A DNA stretch of 64,000 nt, taken from Pseudomonas paralcaligenes. Lineage in GTDB: Bacteria; Pseudomonadota; Gammaproteobacteria; Pseudomonadales; Pseudomonadaceae. Made by a program: the position numbers and the translations under genes. Below the pieces are notes generated by a model that made no database searches, had not been told where the DNA came from, and was given only the letters and a program-made list of their open reading frames with translations. Below are positions 26,935-36,783 of this stretch, piece after piece; the first letter of the stretch is position 1, and every line of letters begins with the position of its first letter. Location: contig NZ_BPFX01000001.1 in NCBI RefSeq assembly GCF_019655855.1, positions 62,001 to 126,000 of the forward strand, read 5' to 3'.

Positions 26935-28851
26935 TTACTTGTTGTCCTTGACCTCTTCGAACTCGGCGTCGACCACGTCGTCACCGGCGTCCTTGGCCTC
27001 ATCCGCGCCCTGGGCGGCAGCGCCCGGTTGCGGCTGCTCGGCGTACATCTTCTGCGCCAGCGGCGTGGTGGCCTCGGACAGGGCATTGATCTTGGCTTCG
27101 ATCTCGGCCTTGTCGTCACCCTTCAGCGCGGCTTCCAGATCGCCGATGGCCTTCTCGATGGCCGCCTTCTCATCGGCAGTGGCCTTGTCGCCGGCCTCGG
27201 TCAGCATCTTGCGGGTGGCGTGGACCAGACCGTCGCCCTGGTTGCGGGCCGCGGCCAGTTCCTCGAACTTGCGGTCTTCCTCGGCGTTGGCCTCGGCGTC
27301 ACGCACCATGCGCTCGATCTCGTCGTCGGACAGGCCGGAGTTGGCCTTGATCACGATGGACTGCTGCTTGCCGGTAGCCTTGTCCTTGGCGCCTACGTGC
27401 AGGATGCCGTTGGCGTCGATGTCGAAGGTCACCTCGATCTGCGGCACGCCGCGCGGAGCCGGCGGGATCTCGGCCAGGTCGAACTTGCCCAGCGACTTGT
27501 TCTGCGCGGCCTGCTTGCGCTCGCCCTGCAGCACGTGGATGGTCACGGCGCTCTGGTTGTCGTCGGCGGTGGAGAACACCTGCGACTTCTTGGTCGGGAT
27601 GGTGGTGTTCTTCTCGATCAGCGCGGTCATCACGCCACCCATGGTCTCGATACCCAGGGTCAGCGGGGATACGTCGAGCAGCAGCACGTCCTTCACGTCA
27701 CCGGCCAGCACGGCGCCCTGAATGGCGGCACCGATGGCCACGGCTTCGTCCGGGTTGACGTCCTTGCGCGCTTCCTTGCCGAAGAACTCGGCGACCTTCT
27801 GCTGCACCAGCGGCATGCGGGTCTGGCCGCCGACCAGGATCACTTCGTCGATGCCACCGACATCCAGACCGGAGTCCTTCAGGGCGATACGGCACGGCTC
27901 GATGGTACGGGCGACCAAGTCTTCGACCAGGGCTTCCAGCTTGGCACGGGAAATCTTCACGTTGAGGTGCTTCGGACCGGTCTGGTCTGCAGTGATGTAC
28001 GGCAGGTTGACGTCGGTCTGCTGGGCCGAGGACAGCTCGATCTTGGCCTTCTCGCCGGCTTCCTTCAGACGCTGCATGGCCAGCGGATCGCCCTTCAGGT
28101 CGATGCCGGACTCTTTCTTGAACTCGTCGACGAGGTAGTCGATCAGGCGCAGGTCGAAGTCCTCACCACCGAGGAAGGTGTCGCCGTTGGTGGCCAGAAC
28201 CTCGAACTGGTGCTCGCCGTCGACTTCGGCGATCTCGATCACCGATACGTCGAAGGTACCGCCACCCAGGTCATAGACGATCACGGTGTGGTCGCCCTTG
28301 GCCTTGTCCATGCCGTAGGCCAGGGCCGCGGCAGTCGGTTCGTTGATGATGCGCTTGACGTCCAGACCGGCGATGCGACCGGCGTCCTTGGTGGCCTGGC
28401 GCTGGCTGTCGTTGAAGTAGGCCGGCACGGTGATCACCGCCTCGGTCACGGCCTCGCCCAGGTAATCCTCGGCGGTCTTCTTCATCTTCTTCAGCACTTC
28501 CGCGGAAATCTGCGGCGGCGCCATCTTCTGGCCCTTCACTTCGACCCAGGCGTCACCGTTGTCGGCCTTGGCGATCTTGTAGGGGACCATCTTGATGTCT
28601 TTCTGCACGACTTCTTCGTCGAAGCGGCGGCCGATCAGGCGCTTCACCGCGTACAGGGTGTTGTGCGGGTTGGTCACAGCCTGACGCTTGGCGGACTGGC
28701 CGACCAGAATCTCGCCGTCGTTGGTGTAGGCGATGATCGACGGGGTGGTACGACCGCCCTCGGCGTTCTCGATGACTTTGACGTTACCGTTTTCCAGGAT
28801 GGCGACGCAGGAGTTGGTGGTCCCCAGGTCGATACCGATGATTTTGCCCAT
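26935..28851 (-). CDS. dnaK: Chaperone protein DnaK (Hsp70)
   Basis: 638 residues. ATP-dependent chaperone. ATPase signatures [30 protein letters not shown] and [14 protein letters not shown]; substrate-binding domain from about 390; C-terminal EFEEVKDNK. Has its own sigma-32 promoter (28928-28955) besides transcription from grpE. Confidence 0.99.
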   Translation of the reverse strand: MGKIIGIDLGTTNSCVAILENGNVKVIENAEGGRTTPSIIAYTNDGEILVGQSAKRQAVTNPHNTLYAVKRLIGRRFDEEVVQKDIKMVPYKIAKADNGDAWVEVKGQKMAPPQISAEVLKKMKKTAEDYLGEAVTEAVITVPAYFNDSQRQATKDAGRIAGLDVKRIINEPTAAALAYGMDKAKGDHTVIVYDLGGGTFDVSVIEIAEVDGEHQFEVLATNGDTFLGGEDFDLRLIDYLVDEFKKESGIDLKGDPLAMQRLKEAGEKAKIELSSAQQTDVNLPYITADQTGPKHLNVKISRAKLEALVEDLVARTIEPCRIALKDSGLDVGGIDEVILVGGQTRMPLVQQKVAEFFGKEARKDVNPDEAVAIGAAIQGAVLAGDVKDVLLLDVSPLTLGIETMGGVMTALIEKNTTIPTKKSQVFSTADDNQSAVTIHVLQGERKQAAQNKSLGKFDLAEIPPAPRGVPQIEVTFDIDANGILHVGAKDKATGKQQSIVIKANSGLSDDEIERMVRDAEANAEEDRKFEELAAARNQGDGLVHATRKMLTEAGDKATADEKAAIEKAIGDLEAALKGDDKAEIEAKINALSEATTPLAQKMYAEQPQPGAAAQGADEAKDAGDDVVDAEFEEVKDNK

Positions 28852-28927
28852 GAATGTTCTCCCGAAACTTTGGATTTTCCGACGCCTCGTTTCTAGGGCG
28901 GCGGCAGCAATAAAACGCTTGACTCAG

Positions 28928-28955
28928 AAATGGGGGTGGCCCGGCGGATTTCAAG
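28928..28955 (-). promoter_or_regulatory. Sigma-32 promoter of dnaK
   Basis: On the minus strand CTTGAAA (28949-28955), 13-base spacer, CCCCATTT (28928-28935), a close match to the heat-shock consensus CTTGAAA-N11-16-CCCCATNT. The -35 box contains the TGA stop codon of grpE. Spacing is the same as in the grpE promoter. Confidence 0.85.
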
Positions 28956-29520
28956 CCTGCTCGTCGATCGAGGGCGGCGGCGTGGTCGGCGACTTGCTCA
29001 CCACGACCATGGCCGGGCGCAGCAGGCGGCCATTGAGCAGGTAGCCCTTCTGGAACACCTTGAGCACGGTGTTCGGCTCGACATGGGTGCTCTCTTCCAT
29101 CGCCATCGCCTGGTGGTGTTCCGGGTTGAACGGCGCACCATGCGGATCGACCGCCTCCAGCTGGTAGCGCTTGAGGGTGTCGTGGAACAGCTTGAGGGTC
29201 AGCTCGATACCTTCGCGCATGGCCTTGCTCACCTCGTCGGTGGCGCTGCTCATCTCCAGGCCGCGCTCCAGGCTGTCGACCACCGGCAGCAGGTCGTTGG
29301 CGAACTTCTCCAGGGCGAACTTGTGCGCCTTCTCCACGTCCTGTTCGGCGCGACGACGCACGTTCTGCAGATCGGCGGCCACGCGCAGGGACTGGTCCTG
29401 AGCCGCGGCCAGCTGCTCTTCGAGGAGCTGCACGCGGGCAGCCAGCTCGTCACCGGCAGCCGCCTCGGGCGCCAGTTGCTCTTCCGGGTTCGTCGTGTCC
29501 AGGGTCTGTTCGTCTGCCAT
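28951..29520 (-). CDS. grpE: Nucleotide exchange factor GrpE
   Basis: 189 residues. Exchanges ADP on DnaK and acts as a thermosensor. Acidic N-terminus, long coiled coil (about 25-90, with [20 protein letters not shown]), and the beta domain with NPEHHQAMA and [19 protein letters not shown]. The start at 29520 is preceded by GGAGGAACC; codons upstream to 29601 lack homology. Confidence 0.97.
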   Translation of the reverse strand: MADEQTLDTTNPEEQLAPEAAAGDELAARVQLLEEQLAAAQDQSLRVAADLQNVRRRAEQDVEKAHKFALEKFANDLLPVVDSLERGLEMSSATDEVSKAMREGIELTLKLFHDTLKRYQLEAVDPHGAPFNPEHHQAMAMEESTHVEPNTVLKVFQKGYLLNGRLLRPAMVVVSKSPTTPPPSIDEQA

Positions 29521-29574
29521 TGGTTCCTCCTGTCTATAACGTCGGCGGGTCATGGCCCGCGCTTCTTGCCGCCT

Positions 29575-29602
29575 ATATGGGGGCCGGTCGCACGGTTTCA
29601 AG
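29575..29602 (-). promoter_or_regulatory. Sigma-32 promoter of grpE
   Basis: Minus strand CTTGAAA (29596-29602), 13-base spacer, CCCCATAT (29575-29582): full match to the heat-shock consensus, about 55 bases before the grpE ATG. It is back-to-back with the recN promoter region. Confidence 0.9.
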
Positions 29603-29628
29603 GGTTATTGCCGGGACAAAACAAAACA

Positions 29629-29644
29629 CTGTATAAATAGCCAG
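29629..29644 (+). promoter_or_regulatory. LexA box of recN
   Basis: CTGTATAAATAGCCAG fits CTG-N10-CAG. It covers a likely -10 element (TATAAA) and lies 25 bases before the recN ATG, so recN should be SOS-induced, as is known in other gamma-proteobacteria. Confidence 0.85.
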
Positions 29645-29669
29645 CAAAACTTTTCTGGGAGCGCTCTCC

Positions 29670-31343
29670 ATGCTGGTGCACCTGTCCGTTCACAACTACG
29701 CCATCGTCGAACATCTGGACCTCGAACTGGAACGCGGCATGACGGTGATCACCGGCGAGACCGGCGCCGGCAAGTCGATCATGCTCGACGCCCTCGGCCT
29801 GGCCCTGGGCGATCGCGGCGACAGCGGCGTGGTACGCCCCGGCGCCGACAAGGCCGACATCCTCGCCAGCTTCGATCTGGAGGACATCGCCGAGGCCCGT
29901 GCCTGGCTCGCCGAGCGCGACCTGGACAACGACGGCCCGTGCATCCTGCGCCGGGTCATCACCAGCGAGGGCCGCTCGCGCGGCTACATCAACGGCACGC
30001 CCTGCCCGCTCGGCGATCTCGAGGCCCTGGGCGAACTGCTGATCGACATCCACAGCCAGCACGAACACCAGTCGCTGCTCAAGCCGGACACCCACCGCCG
30101 CCTGCTCGACGAGTACGCCGGCAGCCAGGAACTGGCACGCCAGGTCCAGCTGGCGGCCCAGCGCTGGCGCCAGACGCGCCAAGAGCTGCAACGCCTTTCC
30201 TCCAGCAGTGACGAGCAGCGCGCCCGCCACCAGTTGCTCAGCTACCAGCTGGAAGAACTGGAGAACCTGGCCCTGGGCGACAACGAGCTGGAACAGCTGG
30301 AGCAGGAGCACAAGGCCCTGAGCAATGCCGAACAGCTGCTCGGCGCCTGTCGCCAGGTGCTCGACCTGTGCAGCGAGAGCGATGCCGGCAACGTGCTCTC
30401 CGCCCTCACCGCCAGCCTCAATCGCCTCACGGCCTTCAGCAGTCAGCCCGGCGCCCTCGGCGAAGCGACCAACCTGCTGGCCAGTGCGCAGATCCAGGTG
30501 GAGGAAGCGGTCGGCGAACTGAACCGCTTCCTCGACCACTTCGACGCCGACCCGCAGCGCCAGCAACTGCTGGAAGAGCGTCTGGATGCCATCTACAACC
30601 TGGCGCGCAAGCACCGGGTGCAACCCTTCGAGCTGGCCGAACTGCAACAGCGCCTGCTGGAGGAACTGGAAAGCCTCAACGCCGACGACGAGGCGGTGGA
30701 GCGTCTGGGCGAGGAACTGGCCGCCTACGCCCGCCACTATCAGGAAAAAGCTTCCGAGCTGAGTGCCCTGCGCCAGCAGGCCGCCAGCCGACTGGCCGAA
30801 GCCGCCCAGACGGAAATGCAGACCCTGGGCATGCCCGGTGGCCGCTTCAGCATCCAGCTGCAGGCCGGCAACGCGGAAGAACTGCAGCCCCACGGCCTGG
30901 AGCAGGTGGAGTTCCTGGTCAGCGCCAACCCGGGCCAGCCGCTGAAACCCCTGGCCAAGGTCGCCTCGGGCGGGGAACTGTCACGCATCAGCCTGGCGAT
31001 CCAGGTGATCACCGCACAGACCTCGCGGGTGCCGACCCTGGTGTTCGACGAAGTCGACGTCGGCATCGGCGGCCCCACCGCCGAGGTGGTCGGCCAGTTG
31101 CTGCGCCGCCTCGGCGAGCGCGGCCAGGTATTGACCGTGACCCACCTGCCCCAGGTGGCCGCGCAGGGCCACCAGCACCTGTTCGTGCACAAGGCCCGTG
31201 GCAAGGAAAGCACTCAGACGGCAGTGACCGGCCTGGCGCCGGAGGGTCGGGTCGAGGAAATCGCCCGCATGCTCGGCGGCGTCGACCTGACCGAGGAGTC
31301 CCTGGCCCACGCGCGCAAGATGGTGACCAAGGCCCAGGCCTGA
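29670..31343 (+). CDS. recN: DNA repair protein RecN
   Basis: 557 residues. SMC-like ATPase that acts at double-strand breaks. Walker A GETGAGKSIMLDALGLALG near residue 33, central coiled coils (about 150-380), and C-terminal signature SGGELSRISLAIQ with Walker B LVFDEVDVGIGG. Ends in a terminator shared with the convergent fur gene. Confidence 0.98.
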   Translation: MLVHLSVHNYAIVEHLDLELERGMTVITGETGAGKSIMLDALGLALGDRGDSGVVRPGADKADILASFDLEDIAEARAWLAERDLDNDGPCILRRVITSEGRSRGYINGTPCPLGDLEALGELLIDIHSQHEHQSLLKPDTHRRLLDEYAGSQELARQVQLAAQRWRQTRQELQRLSSSSDEQRARHQLLSYQLEELENLALGDNELEQLEQEHKALSNAEQLLGACRQVLDLCSESDAGNVLSALTASLNRLTAFSSQPGALGEATNLLASAQIQVEEAVGELNRFLDHFDADPQRQQLLEERLDAIYNLARKHRVQPFELAELQQRLLEELESLNADDEAVERLGEELAAYARHYQEKASELSALRQQAASRLAEAAQTEMQTLGMPGGRFSIQLQAGNAEELQPHGLEQVEFLVSANPGQPLKPLAKVASGGELSRISLAIQVITAQTSRVPTLVFDEVDVGIGGPTAEVVGQLLRRLGERGQVLTVTHLPQVAAQGHQHLFVHKARGKESTQTAVTGLAPEGRVEEIARMLGGVDLTEESLAHARKMVTKAQA

Positions 31344-31356
31344 GAGAACCGAAACG

Positions 31357-31384
31357 AAAAAGGCGCCCCGAAGGGCGCCTTTTT
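31357..31384. terminator. Bidirectional terminator between recN and fur
   Basis: Perfect 12-bp stem AAAAAGGCGCCC-CGAA-GGGCGCCTTTTT, with A/T runs on both sides, placed between the two convergent stop codons. Confidence 0.93.
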
Positions 31385-31406
31385 TCTATCCGGGCCGAAC
31401 CTGCGC

Positions 31407-31817
31407 CTACTTCTTCTTGCGCACGTACAGCACCAGATTGTGATCGACCAGCTCGAAACCGTGCTGCTTGACGATGTCTTTCTGCAGCTTCTCGATTTCC
31501 GGGTCGAAGAACTCGATGACTTCACCGCTATCCACGCAGACCATGTGGTCGTGATGGCCGCCATCGGCCAGCTCGAACACGGCATGGCCGCCGTCGAAAT
31601 TGTGGCGCTCGACCAGACCGGCAGCCTCAAACTGGGTCAGTACGCGGTAGACGGTGGCCAGGCCCACGTCCTCGCCCGCGTCCATCAGGGCCTTGTACAC
31701 ATCCTCCGCGCTCATGTGGCGCTGTCCGGAGGTGGCCGAATCGAGCATCTGCAGAATCTTCACGCGGGGCAGGGTGACCTTGAGGCCGGCTTTACGCAGT
31801 TCGTTGTTTTCAACCAT
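31407..31817 (-). CDS. fur: Ferric uptake regulator Fur
   Basis: 136 residues. Iron-responsive repressor; it should act on the Fur-box-like sites at 52315 and perhaps 55111 and 60978 in this window. Winged-helix part with GLATVYRVLTQFEAAGLVER and metal site GGHHDHMVCVDSGEVIEF. As in P. aeruginosa there is no CxxC zinc pair. Divergent from bamE, as is usual in pseudomonads. Confidence 0.97.
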   Translation of the reverse strand: MVENNELRKAGLKVTLPRVKILQMLDSATSGQRHMSAEDVYKALMDAGEDVGLATVYRVLTQFEAAGLVERHNFDGGHAVFELADGGHHDHMVCVDSGEVIEFFDPEIEKLQKDIVKQHGFELVDHNLVLYVRKKK

Positions 31818-31914
31818 GGTCTGCTTTCTCGTGGTTGCTGCTTCGCAGCTCCCGTTAATGCGGGTATGATCGGAGTTTAATTTGCCCAGCCAAGATAGTG
31901 GAAGTCACCCACCG

Positions 31915-32430
31915 ATGCAAAACACCAAGCTCTTGCTGCCCAGCCTCACCCTCGTGGGTCTGTTCGCACTCGCCGGCTGTTCGTTTCCCGGGGTTTACAA
32001 GATCGACATCCAGCAGGGCAATGTCGTTACGCAGGACATGATAGACCAGTTGAAGCCCGGAATGACCCAACGGCAAGTGCGGTTTATCATGGGCAACCCC
32101 ATGATCACCGACACCCTCCACGCCAATCGCTGGGACTACCTGTACAGCATCCAGCCGGGCGGGCGTCAGCGCTATCAGGAGCGCGTCAGCCTGGTGTTCG
32201 ACGGCAACGACCAGTTGGTCGGCCTGGCCGGCGACTTCATGCCGGGCGTCAGCCGCGACCAGGCGATCATGGGCGAAGGCAGCAGCACCAGCGTCAATCA
32301 GCAGCCTCAACAGCCCGCGGAAGAGCCGGCCAAACCGGGCTCGCTGCTGGAGCAGATCCAGGACGAAGTGGACTCCGCCGAACCGATCCCGGTGCCGATC
32401 CCGGAGCCGCTGGACCCGCAACCGCAGTAA
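31915..32430 (+). CDS. bamE: Outer membrane lipoprotein BamE (OmlA)
   Basis: 171 residues. Part of the BAM complex that inserts beta-barrel proteins. Signal peptide with lipobox LAGC (Cys22), then the SmpA/OmlA domain ([41 protein letters not shown]). The C-terminal Pro/Gln-rich tail (about 130-171) is low complexity. Start at 31915; 11 upstream in-frame codons are non-homologous. Confidence 0.96.
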   Translation: MQNTKLLLPSLTLVGLFALAGCSFPGVYKIDIQQGNVVTQDMIDQLKPGMTQRQVRFIMGNPMITDTLHANRWDYLYSIQPGGRQRYQERVSLVFDGNDQLVGLAGDFMPGVSRDQAIMGEGSSTSVNQQPQQPAEEPAKPGSLLEQIQDEVDSAEPIPVPIPEPLDPQPQ

Positions 32431-32442
32431 TCTGCTGCAACG

Positions 32443-32468
32443 AAAAGCCCGGCCAATGCCGGGCTTTT
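32443..32468 (+). terminator. Terminator of bamE
   Basis: AAAAGCCCGGC-CAAT-GCCGGGCTTTTT, 12 bases after the stop codon. Confidence 0.9.
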
Positions 32469-32571
32469 TCATGGCCATGTCTCACATTCTGTATATGCCG
32501 TCGTAGGGTGCGCCGTGCGCACCAGAGCCAGTCCATGCCCCGGTGTACACAGCGCACCACTAACGGGAGCC

Positions 32572-32880
32572 TCAATCGTCCTGACGCGCCGCCTTGGCCC
32601 GCGCCGCGCGCGCCTTGCGCACTTCCTTCGGGTCGGCGATCAAGGGCCGGTAGATTTCCACCCGATCCCCCTCCTCCAGCACCCGCTCCTCGGGCCTGGC
32701 CAGCAGCTTGCCGAAGATGCCCAGCGATACCTGAGCCAGTTCGATACCGGGAAAGTGAGCGTCCATTCCCGAGCGCAACACTGCCTCGCGCGCCGTGGTG
32801 CCGGCCGGCACCCTGAGACCGAGCAGCTTCTGCCGCCCCTCCAGCGCATGGACCACCTCGATGGAGATCTCCTCAGCCAT
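32572..32880 (-). CDS. rnfH: RnfH family (UPF0125) ubiquitin-fold protein
   Basis: 102 residues with the beta-grasp fold pattern ([40 protein letters not shown]) and a basic tail. Function not settled. Start at 32880 (MAEEISIEV) overlaps the end of ratA by 8 bases, so translation is coupled. Confidence 0.9.
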   Translation of the reverse strand: MAEEISIEVVHALEGRQKLLGLRVPAGTTAREAVLRSGMDAHFPGIELAQVSLGIFGKLLARPEERVLEEGDRVEIYRPLIADPKEVRKARAARAKAARQDD

Positions 32881-33307
32881 GGAGCTGCTTGGCCCGCTGG
32901 CAGAAGGCGTCGACCATGGTGTTGGCGGCCTGGGTGAACAGCGGGCCAAGGGTCGCCTTGACCAGCGGGCCGGCGTAATCGAAGGTCAGATCGAGGCTGA
33001 TCTTGCAGGCCTTCTCACCGAGAGCCTTGAACTCCCACAGACCATGCAACTGGGAGAACGGGCCTTCGACCAGGCGCATTTCGATGGAGGTATTGGGCAC
33101 CAGCAGGTTGTGGGTGGTGAACTGCTGGCTGATGCCACCCTTGGCCACGGTCAGGGTGGCGCGCATCTCGCTCTCGCTGGACTCCAGCACCTCCGACGCC
33201 GAGCACCAGGGCAGGAACTTCGGGTAGCCGGCCACATCGTTGACCAGGTCATAGAGGGCCTGCGCCGGATAAGGCAACAGGGCCGAGCGTTGGATACGGG
33301 TGCTCAT
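32873..33307 (-). CDS. ratA: RatA-type START/COQ10 domain protein
   Basis: 144 residues, a polyketide cyclase/COQ10-like lipid-binding fold: [44 protein letters not shown], and C-terminal helix [17 protein letters not shown]. coli RatA was reported to block 70S formation; homologues of Coq10 bind ubiquinone. It is divergent from smpB by 129 bases, the usual arrangement. Confidence 0.92.
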   Translation of the reverse strand: MSTRIQRSALLPYPAQALYDLVNDVAGYPKFLPWCSASEVLESSESEMRATLTVAKGGISQQFTTHNLLVPNTSIEMRLVEGPFSQLHGLWEFKALGEKACKISLDLTFDYAGPLVKATLGPLFTQAANTMVDAFCQRAKQLHG

Positions 33308-33421
33308 CAGCCTTGGATTCCTGAACTGCCGCGCCGGCCTGCCGGCGCCACGGAGCGCGCATTGTGCGGAATTCGACCAGCCCCCTCAAGCGTACCTGTC
33401 GCCACGGGCGCGGCGACTCCC

Positions 33422-33427
33422 TATAAT
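33422..33427 (+). promoter_or_regulatory. -10 element of smpB
   Basis: Exact TATAAT only 9 bases before the smpB ATG. Transcription would start around 33433-33435, leaving a leader of about 2-4 bases. The -35 region is poor (TGTCGC near 33397). No Shine-Dalgarno sequence is seen. Confidence 0.7.
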
Positions 33428-33436
33428 GCGCGCCCT

Positions 33437-33919
33437 ATGGCCAAACAGAAGAAACACCCCACCGGGACCATCGCGCTTAACAAGAAGGCGCTGCACGACT
33501 ACTTCATCGAGCACAAGTTCGAGGCCGGCCTGGTCCTGTCCGGCTGGGAAGTGAAGAGCCTGCGCGCCGGCAAGGCGCAACTGGTAGACAGCTATATCCT
33601 GCTGAAAGACGACGAAGCCTGGCTGATGGGTTGCCACATCACCCCACTGAAGACCGCCAGCACCCACGTCATCGCCGACCCGACGCGCACCCGCAAGCTG
33701 CTGCTAAACAAACGCGAACTGGACAAGCTGTTCGGCTCGGTCCAGCAGAAGGGCTACACCTGCGTGGCGTTATCGATCTACTGGAAAGCCCACCTGATCA
33801 AGTGCGAGATCGCTCTGGCCAAGGGCAAGAAGGACTTCGACAAGCGCCATACCGAGAAAGAGCGCGACGCCGACCGAGAGGTCCAGCGCGCCATGCGCAG
33901 CAAGGGCAAGGAAGAATAG
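33437..33919 (+). CDS. smpB: SsrA-binding protein SmpB
   Basis: 160 residues. Partner of tmRNA in rescue of stalled ribosomes; ssrA is 11 kb downstream (44902-45258). OB-fold core with [28 protein letters not shown] and a basic C-terminal tail ([20 protein letters not shown]) that mimics the codon. The chosen ATG is immediately after the -10 box. Confidence 0.97.
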   Translation: MAKQKKHPTGTIALNKKALHDYFIEHKFEAGLVLSGWEVKSLRAGKAQLVDSYILLKDDEAWLMGCHITPLKTASTHVIADPTRTRKLLLNKRELDKLFGSVQQKGYTCVALSIYWKAHLIKCEIALAKGKKDFDKRHTEKERDADREVQRAMRSKGKEE

Positions 33920-33944
33920 AAAAGGGCGGATCATCCGCCCTTTT
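33920..33944 (+). terminator. Terminator of smpB
   Basis: AAAAGGGCGGA-TCA-TCCGCCCTTTT with six T, overlapping the last base of the stop codon region. Confidence 0.9.
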
Positions 33945-33948
33945 TTCC

Positions 33949-33972
33949 GTGGGAGCGGCCTTGGCCGCGAAG
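33949..33972. repeat. Pseudomonas REP-like element, copy 1
   Basis: GTGGGAGCGGCCTTGGCCGCGAAG: short palindrome (GCGGCC-TT-GGCCGC) with the conserved GTGGGAGCGG head typical of Pseudomonas REPs. A second one is at 63406. Confidence 0.7.
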
Positions 33973-34006
33973 CTACCGGCCAGCCCCGTTCGCAGGCAAG
34001 CCCACC

Positions 34007-34774
34007 CTACAACCCCTGGCGCCGCTGCGCCCGCTCCAGCCGCTTGGCCTCCTGCTGCGCCTCGGCCAGCACTTCCTGCACGTAGTGGATGTGATGATGC
34101 GACAGGTCGCGCGCCTCGTCGGCGCGCCGCTCGATGATCGCCTCGAACAGCGCCTGGTGCTGCTCGCGCAGACGGTCACGGGTCTCGCTGCGCTGCAGGT
34201 ACATGCCGCCGATGTTGGTCACCACGTTGTGCTTGAGCAGGTCGAACAGCCCGCGGATGGTGTGCAGCAGCACCGCGTTGTGGCTGGCCTCGGCGATGGC
34301 AAGATGGAAGCGCGCGTCGGCCGCGCCCTCCTCCGCCCGGCTGGCCTTGCTGTCCGGCGCATAGCAGCGCTGCAGTTCGTCGAAGGCCGCCTGCAGGCGC
34401 TCGTGATCGACTGGCGTGGCCCGCTGCGCCGCGTAGTAGGCGCAGGAGCCCTCCAGCGTGTGGCGGAACTCCAGCAGGTCGCGCTGCGCGTCGGGGTTGC
34501 TTTCCAGCAGGTGCAGCAGCGGATCGCTGAAGGTCGAGCCCAGCTCCGACGCCACGTAGTTGCCGCCACCCTGACGGCTGACCAGCAGCCCCTTGGCCGC
34601 CAGCTTCTGGATCGCCTCGCGCAGCGACGGGCGGGACACACCGAACTGCTCGGCAAGAATCCGCTCCGCCGGCAGGCGTTCGCCAGCCTTCAGCGTGCCC
34701 TCGAGGATCATCGACTCGAGGTGGCTGACGATGTCGTCCGACAGACGGCGCTGTCGCACCTGACCGAATGTCAT
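34007..34774 (-). CDS. lldR: FadR/GntR-family regulator LldR
   Basis: 255 residues. Represses lactate utilisation genes until lactate binds. N-terminal winged helix (DDIVSHLESMILEGTLKAGE, RLPAERILAEQFGVSRPSLREA) and C-terminal FCD domain (metal and ligand His in RFHLAIAEASHN and the later HH). Start ATG at 34774, preceded by TGGAAACTGGT; a longer frame upstream is not homologous. Divergent from lldP with a palindromic operator between. Confidence 0.95.
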   Translation of the reverse strand: MTFGQVRQRRLSDDIVSHLESMILEGTLKAGERLPAERILAEQFGVSRPSLREAIQKLAAKGLLVSRQGGGNYVASELGSTFSDPLLHLLESNPDAQRDLLEFRHTLEGSCAYYAAQRATPVDHERLQAAFDELQRCYAPDSKASRAEEGAADARFHLAIAEASHNAVLLHTIRGLFDLLKHNVVTNIGGMYLQRSETRDRLREQHQALFEAIIERRADEARDLSHHHIHYVQEVLAEAQQEAKRLERAQRRQGL

Positions 34775-34921
34775 ACCAGTTTCCATCCTGTTCGTTTGCC
34801 GCGTGGCAAGCATCCGGCTCGCTGTCCGCGGTGATTGCGGCGGCAGCCTACCCAGCCCCATACCTCCCGACAAGCCTGGTCTTTCGCCCACCCCACCCGA
34901 CCAAAGTCGAAGGCGGGCAAA

Positions 34922-34951
34922 TTGACATGGCACAAGCAGGGCTTTTACCCT
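34922..34951 (+). promoter_or_regulatory. Putative lldPD-dld promoter
   Basis: Exact TTGACA (34922-34927) followed after 18 bases by TACCCT (34946-34951). The operator at 34969-34985 would lie about 10 bases beyond the start site, a good place for a repressor. The rest of 34775-35087 shows no gene. Confidence 0.55.
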
Positions 34952-34968
34952 GAGCCATCGCTTTTGTA

Positions 34969-34985
34969 AATTGGTAATACCAATT
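34969..34985. promoter_or_regulatory. LldR-type operator
   Basis: Perfect 17-base palindrome AATTGGTAATACCAATT. It agrees with the TTGGT-N3-ACCAA sites of the LldR/PdhR branch of FadR-type regulators and sits between lldR and lldP. Confidence 0.85.
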
Positions 34986-35087
34986 AAGGCGAAAACTGGA
35001 TCGAGAGGACCGGACTCTGCCGCCAGGCCAAAAGCCTGACGCTCCCCGGGCCGAGGCACCTCCAAAAACAATTAGGGAGCCACCCGC

Positions 35088-36773
35088 ATGCAAACCTGGC
35101 AACAGATCTACACCCCGCTCGGCAGCCTCGGCCTGTCGGCGCTCGCCGCACTAATTCCGATCATCTTCTTCTTCCTGGCGCTGGCCGTGTTCCGCCTCAA
35201 GGGCCACATCGCCGGCACCATCACCCTGGCGTTGTCGCTGCTGGTGGCGATCTTCGCCTTCGGCATGCCGGCCGAAAAAGCCTTCGCCGCCGCCGGCTAT
35301 GGCTTCGCCTACGGCCTCTGGCCGATCGCCTGGATCATCGTCGCCGCAGTGTTCCTCTACAAACTCGCGGTCAAGAGCGGCCAGTTCGAGGTGATCCGCA
35401 GCTCGGTGCTGTCGATCACCGACGACCAGCGCCTGCAGGTGCTGCTGATCGGCTTCTCCTTCGGCGCCTTCCTCGAAGGCGCAGCCGGCTTCGGCGCACC
35501 GGTGGCGATCACCGCCGCCCTGCTCGTCGGCCTCGGCTTCAACCCGCTGTACGCCGCCGGCCTGTGCCTGATCGCCAACACCGCGCCGGTGGCCTTCGGC
35601 GCGCTGGGCATCCCGATCACCGTGGCCGGCCAGGTCACCGGCATCGACGCCTTCAAGATCGGCGCCATGACCGGCCGCCAGCTGCCACTGCTGTCGATCA
35701 TCGTACCGTTCTGGCTGGTGGCGATGATGGACGGCTGGAAAGGCGTGAAGGAAACCTGGCCGGCCGCCCTGGTCGCCGGCGGCAGCTTCGCCGTCACCCA
35801 GTACTTCACCTCCAATTTCATCGGCCCGGAACTGCCGGACATCACCTCGGCCCTGGTCAGCCTGATCAGCCTGACCCTGTTCCTCAAGGTCTGGAGCCCT
35901 CGCCGCGCCGAGGACAGCGAAGTGGTCGGCGTTTCCGGCGGTGCCGCGGTGGCCGGCGGTTTCGGCGGCAAGAGCGGCGCCACCCCGTCGCCCTACAGCT
36001 TCGGCCAGATCCTCAAGGCCTGGTCGCCCTTCCTGGTGCTGACCGTGCTGGTCACCATCTGGACCCTCAAGCCGTTCAAGGCCCTGTTCGCCCCGGGTGG
36101 CGCGCTGGAGAGCTTCGTCTTCCTGTTCGCCATTCCGCACCTGGACCAGCTGGTGATGAAGGTCGCACCGATCGTCGCCGCCCCCACCGCCATCCCGGCC
36201 GTGTTCAAGCTGGACCCGATCTCCGCCACCGGTACCGCGATCTTCTTCTCCGCGCTGATCTCCATGATCATCCTGAAGATCAACCTCAAAACTGGTCTGA
36301 CCACTTTCAAGGAGACCTTCATCGAGCTGAAGTGGCCGATCCTGTCCATCGGCATGGTGCTGGCCTTCGCCTTCGTCACCAACTTCTCCGGCATGTCCAC
36401 CACCATGGCCCTGGTCCTGGCCGGTACCGGCTCGCTGTTCCCGTTCTTCTCGCCGTTCCTCGGCTGGCTGGGCGTGTTCCTGACCGGCTCGGACACCTCG
36501 TCCAACGCCCTGTTCGGCTCGCTGCAGGCCACCACCGCGCACCAGATCGGGGTCAACGACACCCTGCTGGTGGCCGCCAACACCAGCGGCGGCGTGACCG
36601 GCAAGATGATCTCGCCGCAATCCATCGCCGTGGCCTGCGCCGCCACCGGCATGGTCGGCAAGGAATCGGACCTGTTCCGCTTCACCCTCAAGCACAGCCT
36701 GATCTTCGCCACCATGGTCGGCGTGATCACCCTGGTCCAGGCCTACTGGCTGACCGGCATGCTGGTGCATTGA
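35088..36773 (+). CDS. lldP: L-lactate permease
   Basis: 561 residues, 12 or more membrane segments. Imports lactate (also glycolate) with protons. Family segments: [35 protein letters not shown] and the C-terminal [14 protein letters not shown] with [17 protein letters not shown]. First gene after the LldR operator; lldD follows after 138 bases. Confidence 0.97.
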   Translation: MQTWQQIYTPLGSLGLSALAALIPIIFFFLALAVFRLKGHIAGTITLALSLLVAIFAFGMPAEKAFAAAGYGFAYGLWPIAWIIVAAVFLYKLAVKSGQFEVIRSSVLSITDDQRLQVLLIGFSFGAFLEGAAGFGAPVAITAALLVGLGFNPLYAAGLCLIANTAPVAFGALGIPITVAGQVTGIDAFKIGAMTGRQLPLLSIIVPFWLVAMMDGWKGVKETWPAALVAGGSFAVTQYFTSNFIGPELPDITSALVSLISLTLFLKVWSPRRAEDSEVVGVSGGAAVAGGFGGKSGATPSPYSFGQILKAWSPFLVLTVLVTIWTLKPFKALFAPGGALESFVFLFAIPHLDQLVMKVAPIVAAPTAIPAVFKLDPISATGTAIFFSALISMIILKINLKTGLTTFKETFIELKWPILSIGMVLAFAFVTNFSGMSTTMALVLAGTGSLFPFFSPFLGWLGVFLTGSDTSSNALFGSLQATTAHQIGVNDTLLVAANTSGGVTGKMISPQSIAVACAATGMVGKESDLFRFTLKHSLIFATMVGVITLVQAYWLTGMLVH

Positions 36774-36783
36774 CCCCGCAAGC

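Noticed and set aside
32572..33307. RatA-RnfH as a toxin-antitoxin module
   Set aside because: The names come from E. coli work, but the domain is a START/COQ10 lipid-binding fold conserved beside smpB in most gamma-proteobacteria, which points to a housekeeping role.
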